The notes beneath the pieces are model-generated. The model made no database searches. It saw nothing but the letters and a program-made list of their open reading frames with translations, and had not been told where the DNA came from. The position numbers and the translations under genes were made by a program. A stretch of 64,000 nt of DNA from Bacteroidales bacterium. GTDB lineage: Bacteria; Bacteroidota; Bacteroidia; Bacteroidales; UBA932. Below are positions 1 to 9,140 of the stretch, one piece after another; positions within the stretch are counted from its first letter, which is position 1; the number at the start of each line of letters is the position of its first letter. The stretch lies in NCBI GenBank assembly GCA_017938925.1, contig JAGBAO010000014.1:25457-89456 (forward strand), given 5' to 3'.

Positions 1-1312
1 TGTTAGGTGCGAATGCATCTCCGCGACCTGTACCGTAGTTGAAGTAACCGTTACATGTGGTCATATCCACTGTACCGTCCTCATTGCGGAAATATGGATC
101 CTGAGTAGGGTTGAAGAAGGCAGCGTTTCCTACCACTCCACCGTCAGCATAGTTAGAGTATGTATATACACCCTTTGCGTTGAGGTTGATGGTGAGGTGC
201 TTGTCGAAGAAGTTAGGAGACAGGCTGAAGTCAACCGTTCCCTTATCGTAAGTCGAGCCTACGAGGGTACCTGACTGGTCAGTGTAACCGAGAGATGCAC
301 GGTAAGGCATACGGTCGTTCACGTTTCCGCTCACGCTCACGTTGTGGTCATGAGTGATGGCTGTGCGGAACACGATATCCTGATAGTTGATGTTCTGATC
401 CTTGCTCAGACGCGAGCCGATCGTCTTTCCTGCAGGTGTAGAGAGGTCGCCCATGAGCTGGTCGCCTTCCCAGTAGATGCCGTAATTCTCCTTGATGAAG
501 TCACGGAACTCTGTAGGGTTGAGCACCTGGAGCTGCTTTGAGTTCTGCTGGACGCTCACGCTACCGCTGTAAGAGATCTGCGGACGGTTACCCTTACCCT
601 TCTTTGTTGTGATGAGGATGACACCGTTTGACGCACGTGAACCGTAGATGGCTGCCGAAGAAGCATCCTTGAGGACAGTGAATGACTCGATGTCGTTAGG
701 GTTGATCATATCAAGAGGGTTAGACATACCGAAACCACCCTCGCGAGCGATTGGAACGCCGTCGATTACGATGAGTGGGTCGTTAGATGCGTTGAGGGAA
801 GCGGCACCACGGATACGGATTGTAGATCCTGAACCTGGACCACCGTCACCAGGGGTGATGAGAAGGCCCGGAACCTTACCCTTGAGCATGTCCTGGGTAT
901 TTACCACAGCACCGCGGTTGAGTTCCTCGCTCTTGATTGCAGTGATCGAACCGGTCATGTCTTCCTTCTTTACGGAACCGTAACCGATTACGACAACCTC
1001 ATCAAGGAACTGAGTGTCCTCTGCGAGAGTCACAACAGCAGGAACTGCAGATGCTGTGAAAGTCTGAGTCGCATAACCGATGCAGCTGATTTCCACAACA
1101 GCATTCGCGCTTGAAACATTAAGGACATAGTCGCCGTCGAGACCAGTGGAAGCACCGTTGGTGGTTCCCTGCTCGATAACAGTCGCACCGATGATCGGTC
1201 CGACGTTGTCAACAACTACTCCTTTCACCTCGTATCCGCCCTGAGCGAATACAGATGCGCCCATAATGCATGAAAGCAGGAATGATGCGCATAGTGTCAT
1301 GATTCTATTCAT
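1..1312 (-). CDS. SusC/RagA-family TonB-linked outer-membrane transporter, N-terminal part
   Basis: This is the first 437 codons of a SusC-type TonB-dependent porin; the gene runs off the left edge. The start at 1312 gives MNRIMTLCASFLLSC and a signal peptide ending near ASVFAQ. A carboxypeptidase-like beta-sandwich domain follows (GVVVDN...GATVIEQGTTNG), then a TonB-box-like segment VVVIGYG, then the plug with GSTIRIRGAASLNASNDP and DPLIVIDGVP, which are SusC hallmarks. These proteins import glycans with a SusD lipoprotein, which would be encoded beyond position 1. A sugar transporter gene ends 65 bp upstream on the same strand and a 4-alpha-glucanotransferase lies nearby, so an alpha-glucan is a reasonable substrate, but that is inference. 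Confidence 0.95.
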   Translation of the reverse strand, partial: MNRIMTLCASFLLSCIMGASVFAQGGYEVKGVVVDNVGPIIGATVIEQGTTNGASTGLDGDYVLNVSSANAVVEISCIGYATQTFTASAVPAVVTLAEDTQFLDEVVVIGYGSVKKEDMTGSITAIKSEELNRGAVVNTQDMLKGKVPGLLITPGDGGPGSGSTIRIRGAASLNASNDPLIVIDGVPIAREGGFGMSNPLDMINPNDIESFTVLKDASSAAIYGSRASNGVILITTKKGKGNRPQISYSGSVSVQQNSKQLQVLNPTEFRDFIKENYGIYWEGDQLMGDLSTPAGKTIGSRLSKDQNINYQDIVFRTAITHDHNVSVSGNVNDRMPYRASLGYTDQSGTLVGSTYDKGTVDFSLSPNFFDKHLTINLNAKGVYTYSNYADGGVVGNAAFFNPTQDPYFRNEDGTVDMTTCNGYFNYGTGRGDAFAPN

Positions 1313-1376
1313 AAGAATTTTGTTTGGTTAGTAGATTGTTTGTTATTATGTTTTCCTTAATTGGTGCAATTGAGGA

Positions 1377-2678
1377 TTATTTTTCCTTCACGAGACGCAC
1401 TGACAGGGCTCCAAGCACGAGGAGCACAGCCGCAACCAGGAACATGCTCACCTGAGCACCGCCCACAAGCTTGAGGATGAATCCTCCGCATGCTGCAGCC
1501 GCGATCTGAGGAAGGCAGATTGTGCCGTTGAACAGACCGAGGTAGGTTCCGATATGGTCTCCCGAAAGAGAGTTGGTGAGGAGTGTGAAAGGAATTGCCA
1601 GCATTGCTGCCCATGCTGCTCCTATGAGAAGGAATGAAGCGATGAGGAGATACTGGTCATGGATATAGAACACTGAAGCAAAGCCGACAGCTCCCACAAG
1701 GAGGCTGACGACATATGCAGTCCTGATGTTCTTGAACTTAGGGATGAGCAGAGCCCAGAGCATTGAGCCTATGGCCTGGACAGCGAACATCATTCCCACC
1801 CAGTTGCCGGCTTCCTGATAGCCCTCGGAAGCCACGTCTGTAGTGCCCCAGCAGGTATCAGCGATGGCACCGTTGGTGTATGTCCACATATAAAGGAATG
1901 CAGCCCAGCAGAAGAACTGTACGAGTCCCACTGTCCAGAATGTCTTTGGCGCATTCTTGAGAAGGGCAAACATGCTCGGAGCCTTTTCCTCGGCCTTTTT
2001 CTGAGTGTCGATGCCGTGGAACTCCGCATATTCCTTCGGAGGCATCTCCTTCACCTTGAAGGTGGTGAAGAGGACGCAGAGGATGAGGATGGCCGCACCG
2101 ATGTAGAATGCATACTTCACAGTGTCAGGGACCTGTCCCTCAGGAGCGGTGTTTGCGATTCCGATCCATGCGAAGATGAACGGGAACACATATCCGATGA
2201 GACTTCCAGCATTGCAGAGGAAGCTCTGGATGGAATATGCCTGAGCCTTCTGGTTCTCGCCCACCATATCACCTACGAGCATCTTGAACGGCTGCATGGC
2301 CACGTTGATGGATGTATCCAGAAGCATGAGCGACAAGAGTCCGAAGACCATCGCTCCACTGACTGCGAGACCGAAATTGCCTGCGTTAGGAAGCATGCAC
2401 ATCACGAGGATGGCGATGATCGATCCGAGGAAGAGATACGGGATTCTACGGCCGAGACGGGTCCATGTCCTGTCGCTGTACTTTCCTACGAGAGGCTGTA
2501 CGATAAGGCCCATGAGGGGAGGAAGGATCCAGAAAAAGCTGAGATTGTGCGGATCCGCACCGAGTGTGGCGAAGATGCGGCTGATATTCGCATTCTGCAG
2601 CGAATATGCTATCTGGACTCCGAAGAATCCGAAGCTGATGTTCCACATCTGCCAGAAAGTAAGTTTCGTTTTTTGCAT
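1377..2678 (-). CDS. MFS sugar transporter, SLC45/MalT-like
   Basis: A 433-residue inner-membrane carrier with about twelve hydrophobic segments. The motif GKYSDRTWTRLGRR at residues 65-78 is the loop 2-3 signature of the SLC45/GPH-like sugar carriers, which move sucrose, maltose or maltodextrins with protons. I chose ATG 2678 (MQKTKLTFWQMWNISFGFFG) because the family starts there; 46 further in-frame residues upstream are hydrophobic but unlike the family. It lies 65 bp upstream of the susC gene on the same strand and near malQ, so the likely role is bringing maltooligosaccharides released in the periplasm into the cytoplasm. The exact sugar is not shown by the sequence. Confidence 0.88.
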   Translation of the reverse strand: MQKTKLTFWQMWNISFGFFGVQIAYSLQNANISRIFATLGADPHNLSFFWILPPLMGLIVQPLVGKYSDRTWTRLGRRIPYLFLGSIIAILVMCMLPNAGNFGLAVSGAMVFGLLSLMLLDTSINVAMQPFKMLVGDMVGENQKAQAYSIQSFLCNAGSLIGYVFPFIFAWIGIANTAPEGQVPDTVKYAFYIGAAILILCVLFTTFKVKEMPPKEYAEFHGIDTQKKAEEKAPSMFALLKNAPKTFWTVGLVQFFCWAAFLYMWTYTNGAIADTCWGTTDVASEGYQEAGNWVGMMFAVQAIGSMLWALLIPKFKNIRTAYVVSLLVGAVGFASVFYIHDQYLLIASFLLIGAAWAAMLAIPFTLLTNSLSGDHIGTYLGLFNGTICLPQIAAAACGGFILKLVGGAQVSMFLVAAVLLVLGALSVRLVKEK

Positions 2679-2879
2679 TTTTATGCGGTTTTGGTTACTA
2701 TTTTTAGCATTCGTTAAGTTTGTAAATATAAATATTAATTGCAAGATAAGACTTATTTTTTGACGAAATGTCCGGAAAAAGACGACGAACGGTCGGTTTT
2801 TGGGGATGAAAAACAACGAAGCTTTGGAATATCAGAGCAAAAAGGCTAACTTCGTGGATGTTTAGAGATTCGAAAACAG

Positions 2880-4253
2880 ATGAGACGACATAACATCGCT
2901 TTCATAATACACACATTCGCACTTCTCCACGCGGCGGTCGCTCTGACCTGCCGTCTGGCCGGTATCGAGGACGAACTGCTCCTTACCATTCTGACCATGG
3001 CGATGGTGCTTCTTATCTGCCTTAGAAAGAAGTTCAGCATCGAATTCTCTGCCGCCAGTGTGATAGTGGCCAATGTCATCGGCTACCTGCTGGGAAACAT
3101 CGGAGCCGAAATCCTGGAAAAGTTCATAAGTTCACCATACGCCGTCCATGCCCTTTCCACAGCAATAACGACCGAACTCCTCGGATGGGGAACAGTGTTG
3201 TTTTCGAGGCTATTCAGCTACGACAGGAAAAAGTCGGAAGGCACCTCGACAGAGTCGTACCTCAAATGGACAATCACGGCTATTGCAGGCATCTTTGTAT
3301 TCAGAGTAGGTATCATCCTGCTTTTTTCCAACCAGCCGTTTGCAAAGATGGATCTGGTGAATGCCGTCATCAAGGTGTTCTCCAATTCATGGGCTCTGAT
3401 AACAATATTCTGCATCAACATTATATATATAAGGTATAGCGAACGGTTCATCGGAAGGCTGCCACGTCCTCTTAGGGTTACGATTCTGGTGACATTCATG
3501 CTGGTGGTGAGTCTGCTGGAGACACTCGTGGTGTCGGAGGTGACGACAGACAAGGTAGCTGGATTCTGGAAGGCCTTCCCTTCAATGTTCGCAATTTCCC
3601 TGCTCGTGCAGATCACCGTGTATTGCGTCGTATTCATGAGCAACTATGCACTGAACGCCCGCAACAAGATGCAGAAGGAAATCGGCAAGGCCAACATGGC
3701 CCAGTACCGCTACATGAAGCTCAAACAGCAGGTAAACCCCCATTTCCTGTTCAATTCTCTGAACATCCTTGACTGTCTTGTCTGCGAAGACCAGAACGAA
3801 AAGGCAAGTCTGTACATCCATAAGCTGGCTGGAATATACAGGTACATGATCAAGAGCGAGGACGAGGAGGTCGTTCCTCTCAGAGATGAGCTGTTGTTCG
3901 TCAGTCAGTATGTCGACCTGCTTCGTATCCGTTTTCCGGAGGGATTCAATGTCGAGATGGACATCCCGGAAGAAATGATGGGAAGCTTCGTGCTTCCGTG
4001 TTCCATTCAGCTGCTGATTGAAAACGCCACCAAGCACAATGCCGTAAACACAGAGAAGCCATTGACCATCAAGGTCGTGGCTGACAATAATCACATCCGG
4101 GTGACCAACAATATCAATCCAAAGGTCGGCCGGGTCGAGTCCACCGGACTGGGACTCAAATATCTCCGCCAGCAGTACCTGGATATCTGCGGAAAGAATA
4201 TTGTGATTGAACATACCGATGAGACATTCAGTGTCACATTGCCATTAATATAA
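2880..4253 (+). CDS. LytS/YehU-type sensor histidine kinase
   Basis: A 457-residue membrane histidine kinase. Roughly residues 1-255 hold about seven hydrophobic segments with no evident periplasmic domain. A short coiled linker leads to a His_kinase domain with the H-box QQVNPHFLFNSLN (phospho-acceptor His288), the N-box QLLIENATKHN (378-388) and a G-box STGLGLKYL (421-429). This is the LytS class, which usually signals to a LytTR response regulator; such a gene begins 7 bp downstream. The stimulus cannot be read from the sequence. The start at 2880 is the first ATG and leaves about 200 bp to the divergent transporter gene. Confidence 0.93.
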   Translation: MRRHNIAFIIHTFALLHAAVALTCRLAGIEDELLLTILTMAMVLLICLRKKFSIEFSAASVIVANVIGYLLGNIGAEILEKFISSPYAVHALSTAITTELLGWGTVLFSRLFSYDRKKSEGTSTESYLKWTITAIAGIFVFRVGIILLFSNQPFAKMDLVNAVIKVFSNSWALITIFCINIIYIRYSERFIGRLPRPLRVTILVTFMLVVSLLETLVVSEVTTDKVAGFWKAFPSMFAISLLVQITVYCVVFMSNYALNARNKMQKEIGKANMAQYRYMKLKQQVNPHFLFNSLNILDCLVCEDQNEKASLYIHKLAGIYRYMIKSEDEEVVPLRDELLFVSQYVDLLRIRFPEGFNVEMDIPEEMMGSFVLPCSIQLLIENATKHNAVNTEKPLTIKVVADNNHIRVTNNINPKVGRVESTGLGLKYLRQQYLDICGKNIVIEHTDETFSVTLPLI

Positions 4254-4260
4254 GACAGTT

Positions 4261-5016
4261 ATGATGAAGGTCCTGATTGTAGAAGATGAAATCATGGCTC
4301 AGAAGAGCCTCACCCGACTCCTAATGCAGAACTTCTCAGACATGAGCATAGTCGGATACACCGATTCGATTAAAAACACGGTCAGCTGGCTGAGGACAGA
4401 AGGCAACTCGGCAGACATAATCTTCATGGATGTGGAGCTGTCTGACGGAGTCTGCTTCGAGATCTTCCGTCAGGTGGAAGTCAAGGCCAAGGTCATAATG
4501 ACCACAGCATACGACAGTTACGCTCTGAAAGCCTTTGAAGCGGGTAGCGTGGACTACCTGCTGAAGCCGGTGGAGTCAGCCGCACTCAAGAGGGCTGTTG
4601 CCAGATGCCGGATGAGCGGAGGTCAGATAGATGTGGAGGCATTGCTGAAAGCTGTCGGAGGCGAATCAAAGAAGGAATACAAAGAGAGATATATCGTCCG
4701 GTTCAATGACCGCATCGTTCCTTTGGAGACTTCCAACATTGCTTATATATACTCCGAGGAGAAGAACAACTACCTCGTGACCTTTGACGAGCAGAGATAT
4801 ATAATAGACTCGTCTCTTGATCTTGTGATAGATGAATTCAATCCCGAGCAGTTCTTCAGAGTGTCCCGCAGCTGCATCGTATCCCTCAAGGCCATTGTCA
4901 GCATCATCAAGCAGGCAGGGAGCAGACTCCGCATCGTGGCAAGACCAGAACCTGACTTCGAGATGACTGTCAGCCGCTCCCGCGTGGATGATTTCCTCAA
5001 GTGGCTTGAGAGATAA
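4261..5016 (+). CDS. LytTR-family response regulator
   Basis: A 251-residue regulator. The receiver domain (1-120) has the acidic pocket VEDE at 7-10, phospho-acceptor Asp57 in IIFMDVEL, and Lys102 in YLLKPVES. A LytTR DNA-binding domain covers about 145-250 (RYIVRFNDRIVPLETSNIAY, then FFRVSRSCIVSL). It follows its kinase by 7 bp and forms a two-gene operon that ends in a strong hairpin at 5036-5073. LytTR regulators usually bind paired direct repeats upstream of a few genes; the target here is not evident, and the neighbouring alpha-glucan genes are only candidates. Confidence 0.95.
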   Translation: MMKVLIVEDEIMAQKSLTRLLMQNFSDMSIVGYTDSIKNTVSWLRTEGNSADIIFMDVELSDGVCFEIFRQVEVKAKVIMTTAYDSYALKAFEAGSVDYLLKPVESAALKRAVARCRMSGGQIDVEALLKAVGGESKKEYKERYIVRFNDRIVPLETSNIAYIYSEEKNNYLVTFDEQRYIIDSSLDLVIDEFNPEQFFRVSRSCIVSLKAIVSIIKQAGSRLRIVARPEPDFEMTVSRSRVDDFLKWLER

Positions 5017-5035
5017 TCACTTAGACGGTTATAGA

Positions 5036-5076
5036 AAAATCTCCCGAATGCCAGATGACATCGGGAGATTTTTATT
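5036..5076 (+). terminator. Rho-independent terminator of the two-component operon
   Basis: The stem AAAAATCTCCCGA / TCGGGAGATTTTT is perfect over 12-13 bp with a 13-nt loop, followed by TTATTTG. It begins 20 nt after the response-regulator stop codon. The A-tract on the left arm means it could also act on the opposite strand, ending transcripts that read past malQ. Confidence 0.85.
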
Positions 5077-5080
5077 TGTA

Positions 5081-5208
5081 TCCGGGAAACCGCATGTTTT
5101 CCCGGACGAAAGCCGTATTTCGAAGAAGCCATCCGGGATTTACTGCATTTCCCCGGATGACAGTCGTTTTTTCGAGGAGTCATCCGGGATTTACAGTATA
5201 TTCCCGGA
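5081..5208. repeat. Family-2 palindromic triplet, 51-bp period (intergenic copy)
   Basis: Three 26-bp hairpins start at 5081, 5132 and 5183. Each begins TCCGGG and ends CCCGGA or CCCCGGA, and they are separated by exactly 25 bp (period 51). The spacers are alike too (CGAAAGCCGTATTTCGAAGA versus TGACAGTCGTTTTTTCGAGG). The block sits between the convergent ends of the response regulator and malQ. The same three-unit array occurs at 11701-11829 and 31064-31191. Confidence 0.85.
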
Positions 5209-5225
5209 CGAGTACGAAAAGAGCG

Positions 5226-7628
5226 TTACTTTCTGCCGCTGTCAGCGATCATGCCGCTGAGGGTTGCGTTGAAGTCGTCTGCTGCTGCAAGCTGGTCGAG
5301 GGTCAGGTGCATGCGGTAGCGCCAGTAGTGGCGAGGGTTGGCAGGCACGTTGATGCGCTCGTCGTTAGGATTGCTGCGGCGAAGGGCGCCGTCCATGGAG
5401 AGCCAGTCCTGGAGAGGAAGCACGGTCAGCATTGCAGGAGACCAGAGGTGCTGGTCGAGAATCTGACGGCAGATCCAAGGCTCGCAGAAGTATGGAGCAT
5501 CCCCCTGACCGCCGAGCATCTCGTTGTAGAACTGCTGGGTCACCTGTCTGTCCTCTTCCCACCATGCACGGATAGGGTTCATGTCGTGGGTTGAAGTCGT
5601 GCAGACTGAAAGATATGGATACCACGCCGGGTTCGCAAAGTTGTCGTGAACAGACTTTGGCATACGCTGGATCTCAAGAGAGAGGATCTTCAGTCCGTCC
5701 ATCACGCTCGGCACGCATGCAGGGATCATTCCGAGGTCCTCACCGCAGGCGAGCATGCCTGTGGAATCGAGGAGTGCAGGAAGTTTCTGCATTGCTGTGT
5801 GGTACCAGAAATCGTTATGACGATAGTAGAAGAAGTCAGTATAGAGACGGTCGAAGGCAGCACGGCGGTAAGCGTCAAGCCACTGGTATGACTGGCTGTC
5901 ACGTGCTCCGATGCGAGGATGGTAGTGACCGGTCTTGCGCGGGTCCTCGATGAAGAGGCCGCCGTCACGGACATCAAATCCCTGGTTTTCAAGTTCGTGT
6001 GCAGGATAAGGCAGTGCCGGGCTGAAGTAGCCGTCAAGTCCGCTCTTTGACCAGAGAGGAATCTCCCATATGCGGAAGAATCCGAGGATATGGTCGATAC
6101 GGAACACGTCGAAGTACTCCGCCATCTTCGCAAAACGTGCCTTCCACCATGCAAATCCGTCCTCGGCCATCTTCTCCCAGTTGTATGTAGGGAAGCCCCA
6201 GTTCTGGCCGTCTGCAGAGAATGCATCAGGTGGTGCTCCCGCCTGAGAATCCATGTGGAAAAGTTCAGGATGGATCCATGCATCCACACTGGTGCGGCTG
6301 ATTCCGATAGGAAGGTCACCCTTGAACACGACTCCGTGTGAGTGGGCATATTCGCATACCTCCGAAAGCTGGAGGTCAAGGTGATACTGAACGAAGCACC
6401 AGAAGTCGATGTCTGTCTTGTGCTCCTCGCAGAATGCCGCCACCTTCTTCCTGTTATACTTTGCATATCCCTTCCACTGTGAGAAGTCAGGGGTTCCGTT
6501 AAGGTCACGAAGGACGCAGAAGGCTGCATATGGAAGAAGCCAGTCGTAGTTCTTCTGAACGAATGCCTGATATTTCTCAGTTGCTGAGAGTTTCTTGAAT
6601 GTCTTGTCGAAGGCCTTGCGAAGATATGCAAGCTTTGTGTTGTTCACCCTCTCGTAGTCGATCTGGTCGAGGGCGTTGAGTTCAGCCTGAAGGGCCTTGT
6701 ATTCTTCATCCACCTTCACGCCTACTGCCGGCAGGTGAAGGAACTGAGGATGAAGTGCGAATGTAGAGTTAGGATTGTATGGATATGAGTCCTCCCAGGT
6801 TCCGAGCATTGTGGTGTCGTTGATAGGGAGGAGCTGAAGGATGCTCTGGCCTGTCGCAGCAGCCCAGTCCACCATTTTCTTGAGGTCGTAGAACTCACCC
6901 ACACCGAAATCCTCTGCACTGCGGAGAGAGAACACTGGGATCGCTGTTCCGGCTCCCTTCCAGTTTCTTCCGTAGAAACATGTCTGGACTGTGCCGTCCA
7001 CCACCATTTCGCCTTTCTGAGGCACTGTAGTGAACCATCTGTTCTCACATCCCTCCCAAGCCAGCGGCTCAAGAGTCTTCCTGTCTGCAATGACTAACTT
7101 GTACTCGAACACCTCGCTGACATTCAGAGCCAGAGTCCACTGAGGATATGCGCTTGAGTCAAAAGGCAGGACCTTCTTCCAGTTTCCGAGAGCCTTTCCG
7201 CTTCCGGCAAGTGCCAGAACCTCGTTCGGACGGATGTTCGCAGCCTGAACAGAAAGAACGACATTCGCGTCCTTTACAGCCTTTGCCTTCTTCTCGGCAC
7301 CTCTTCCGAAGATCGCACCTGTGAATGCAGAAGAATAGAAAGGAGCATCTGCCGGGCGGTCATGCCATCTGTCGTTAAGCACCAGGGTCTTTGGTGCAGC
7401 ACCCTCAGGGAGTGCAAGAAGATGCTTTCTCCACTCGGTGCGGACTGTCTGGCCATCGCGGACAACCTCATAAGTGTACTCCGACGCCTTCTCAGGATTG
7501 AAGCGTGCAACCTCGAGGGTCCACTCGCCCTCTCCGGTCCAGGCCATCGGATAGCGCTTTCCGCCCAGACAGAGGACAAGTTCCTCACCCCAGGCGGTGT
7601 TGTAGTTGATTTTTACCTGTAATTTCAT
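5226..7628 (-). CDS. malQ: 4-alpha-glucanotransferase, DPE2-like GH77 with two N-terminal CBM20 domains
   Basis: An 800-residue cytoplasmic disproportionating enzyme that moves glucosyl or maltosyl units between maltooligosaccharides. Two starch-binding CBM20-like domains occupy about 1-95 and 122-222, followed by a GH77 barrel. Visible catalytic residues are the nucleophile Asp512 in FDVFRIDH, acid/base Glu630 in LACGEDLG, and Asp682 in STHDMN. About 118 residues separate the first two, the insertion typical of plant DPE2-type enzymes rather than short MalQ. The Bacteroidota forms I recall are somewhat longer (near 890), so this one is compact but complete. It fits with the maltose-type carrier and SusC gene to its left. 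The start MKLQVKINYN has no competing Met. Confidence 0.95.
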   Translation of the reverse strand: MKLQVKINYNTAWGEELVLCLGGKRYPMAWTGEGEWTLEVARFNPEKASEYTYEVVRDGQTVRTEWRKHLLALPEGAAPKTLVLNDRWHDRPADAPFYSSAFTGAIFGRGAEKKAKAVKDANVVLSVQAANIRPNEVLALAGSGKALGNWKKVLPFDSSAYPQWTLALNVSEVFEYKLVIADRKTLEPLAWEGCENRWFTTVPQKGEMVVDGTVQTCFYGRNWKGAGTAIPVFSLRSAEDFGVGEFYDLKKMVDWAAATGQSILQLLPINDTTMLGTWEDSYPYNPNSTFALHPQFLHLPAVGVKVDEEYKALQAELNALDQIDYERVNNTKLAYLRKAFDKTFKKLSATEKYQAFVQKNYDWLLPYAAFCVLRDLNGTPDFSQWKGYAKYNRKKVAAFCEEHKTDIDFWCFVQYHLDLQLSEVCEYAHSHGVVFKGDLPIGISRTSVDAWIHPELFHMDSQAGAPPDAFSADGQNWGFPTYNWEKMAEDGFAWWKARFAKMAEYFDVFRIDHILGFFRIWEIPLWSKSGLDGYFSPALPYPAHELENQGFDVRDGGLFIEDPRKTGHYHPRIGARDSQSYQWLDAYRRAAFDRLYTDFFYYRHNDFWYHTAMQKLPALLDSTGMLACGEDLGMIPACVPSVMDGLKILSLEIQRMPKSVHDNFANPAWYPYLSVCTTSTHDMNPIRAWWEEDRQVTQQFYNEMLGGQGDAPYFCEPWICRQILDQHLWSPAMLTVLPLQDWLSMDGALRRSNPNDERINVPANPRHYWRYRMHLTLDQLAAADDFNATLSGMIADSGRK

Positions 7629-7710
7629 ATCTGTTTACTATATATTTGTGTTTTCCTGTTCTATCTCCGTCACAGTTTCCATCAAAAGCGCCCTTTCTGC
7701 GGAGAAACCA

Positions 7711-9075
7711 TTATTTCCTCATCTTTTTCCAGTTCAGTACAGGCAGCACAAAGGAAATAAGGGCAGCGGTCATCCAGAACCACGACACCGGTCCGAAATC
7801 ATACACATCCGCACCTTCCACCTCTGTCATGAATCCCTGGATCAGGTATCCGCTGGTTATGTCCTGCAGACCAGCCGCCACATAACTTGAGATTCCCACG
7901 ACTCCCAGAGCGGCTCCGGTCGCCTTGCGAGGCACTATATCCACAGCCATAAGGCCGGCGACTATGCAATACAGCACACCCACCGACAGGCTGAACAAAG
8001 ATACATAAAATATATTGAGTACAAAGCCCCCACCCACAAAGAGGAACAATCCCAGCGACGCCAGACCCAGCACTCCGGACAGAAGCGCAGGTTTCACCCT
8101 GTCGCTCCTGAAGACCTTGTCTGAAAGCCATCCTGCCAGCACGGTTCCCAACACCCCGAATGCGGCAGAGAAGGCGATTACCTGAGTGGCATCCTCGAGG
8201 GAGAATCCCCTCGCTTTCTGAAGGAAGAGCACTCCCCAACCGGCAATCGCATATTTCGTTATATATATGAATGCACTTGAAAGGGCTATCACCCATATCC
8301 CCGGATGCCTCACAATCATCTTCTGAAGTTCCTTGGTAGGCATCTTGTCCTGCTTTGTGACCTGCTCGCCCGACAGGGTCTGGACAGGCGGAAGGCCCTT
8401 GCTCTCAGGAGTGTCGCTAACAAGAAGAAGGATGATCAGGGATCCGACCAGACCGGCCAGAGAGGCCACCAGGAAGCCATATTCCCATCCCAAGGCACCG
8501 ACTACGAATCCTGTGATGATGAAGGACAGGAACTCGCCTATATACGGACTGGAACTGAACATGCTGTAGTACGTACCCCTTTTGGACTGAGGAAACCAGC
8601 GCGAAAGGCTGATCACTCCCGGAGGCGAGCCCATCGACTGAGCCCAGCCGTTCACGCCCCAGAGCACGGCAAACGAAACGAAGATGAGCACGGAAGGCAG
8701 TCCGGCTGGCCCTTGTAGAAGCCCGAAGACTCCCATGAGAAGGTTCACCAGAGTGGAAATCAGAAGACCTGTGGCCATGAAACGGCGCACATTGCAGTAG
8801 TCGGCGATGAAGCCGTTCATGAACTTGCCCACTGCATAGACCAGCAGAAGTGCCGATCCTATGAGTCCCAGTTCGCCGGCAGTCAGCACTCCCTCGTCGA
8901 TGAGGGGCTGTTTCACCACGCTCAGACTCATGCGGCAGACATAATACAGACTATAAGCAATCGTCGCACCCCAGAACGTCCTGCGGCGCAACGATATGTA
9001 TGTCTGGTCCACCTTGTCCGGTTCAACCTTGTCGGCGGACGGCTTGCTTATTCTGTAGAACGTGTATAGTCCCAT
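7711..9075 (-). CDS. OPA-family MFS transporter (UhpC/GlpT-like)
   Basis: A 454-residue, twelve-segment inner-membrane protein of the organophosphate:phosphate antiporter family (glycerol-3-phosphate, hexose-6-phosphate). Family marks include YYVCRMSLSVVKQPL in the first helix, where the conserved Arg binds phosphate, and NGFIADYCNVRRFMATGL after helix 2. It ends 82 bp upstream of malQ on the same strand, so the two may be co-transcribed. It could be a transporter or a UhpC-like sensor; no uhpAB-type partners are adjacent. A -7 element (TAACTTTG, complement of 9116-9123) lies about 40 bp upstream of ATG 9075. Confidence 0.88.
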   Translation of the reverse strand: MGLYTFYRISKPSADKVEPDKVDQTYISLRRRTFWGATIAYSLYYVCRMSLSVVKQPLIDEGVLTAGELGLIGSALLLVYAVGKFMNGFIADYCNVRRFMATGLLISTLVNLLMGVFGLLQGPAGLPSVLIFVSFAVLWGVNGWAQSMGSPPGVISLSRWFPQSKRGTYYSMFSSSPYIGEFLSFIITGFVVGALGWEYGFLVASLAGLVGSLIILLLVSDTPESKGLPPVQTLSGEQVTKQDKMPTKELQKMIVRHPGIWVIALSSAFIYITKYAIAGWGVLFLQKARGFSLEDATQVIAFSAAFGVLGTVLAGWLSDKVFRSDRVKPALLSGVLGLASLGLFLFVGGGFVLNIFYVSLFSLSVGVLYCIVAGLMAVDIVPRKATGAALGVVGISSYVAAGLQDITSGYLIQGFMTEVEGADVYDFGPVSWFWMTAALISFVLPVLNWKKMRK

Positions 9076-9115
9076 GCGGTCATGTTCATATGCCGGGAGA
9101 CCCGGACATCAGAGA

Positions 9116-9123
9116 CAAAGTTA
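9116..9123 (-). promoter_or_regulatory. Bacteroidota -7 element for the OPA transporter gene
   Basis: On the minus strand this reads TAACTTTG, matching TAnnTTTG, 41 bp before the ATG at 9075. No clear TTG was found at the expected -33 distance, so support is moderate. Confidence 0.5.
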
Positions 9124-9140
9124 TAAAAGAATGGGAAGAT

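Noticed and set aside
2016-2717. A long plus-strand frame (233 codons) opposite the SLC45-type transporter gene
   Set aside because: It is a shadow of a well-supported membrane protein gene: rich in His, Arg and Glu with no family resemblance.
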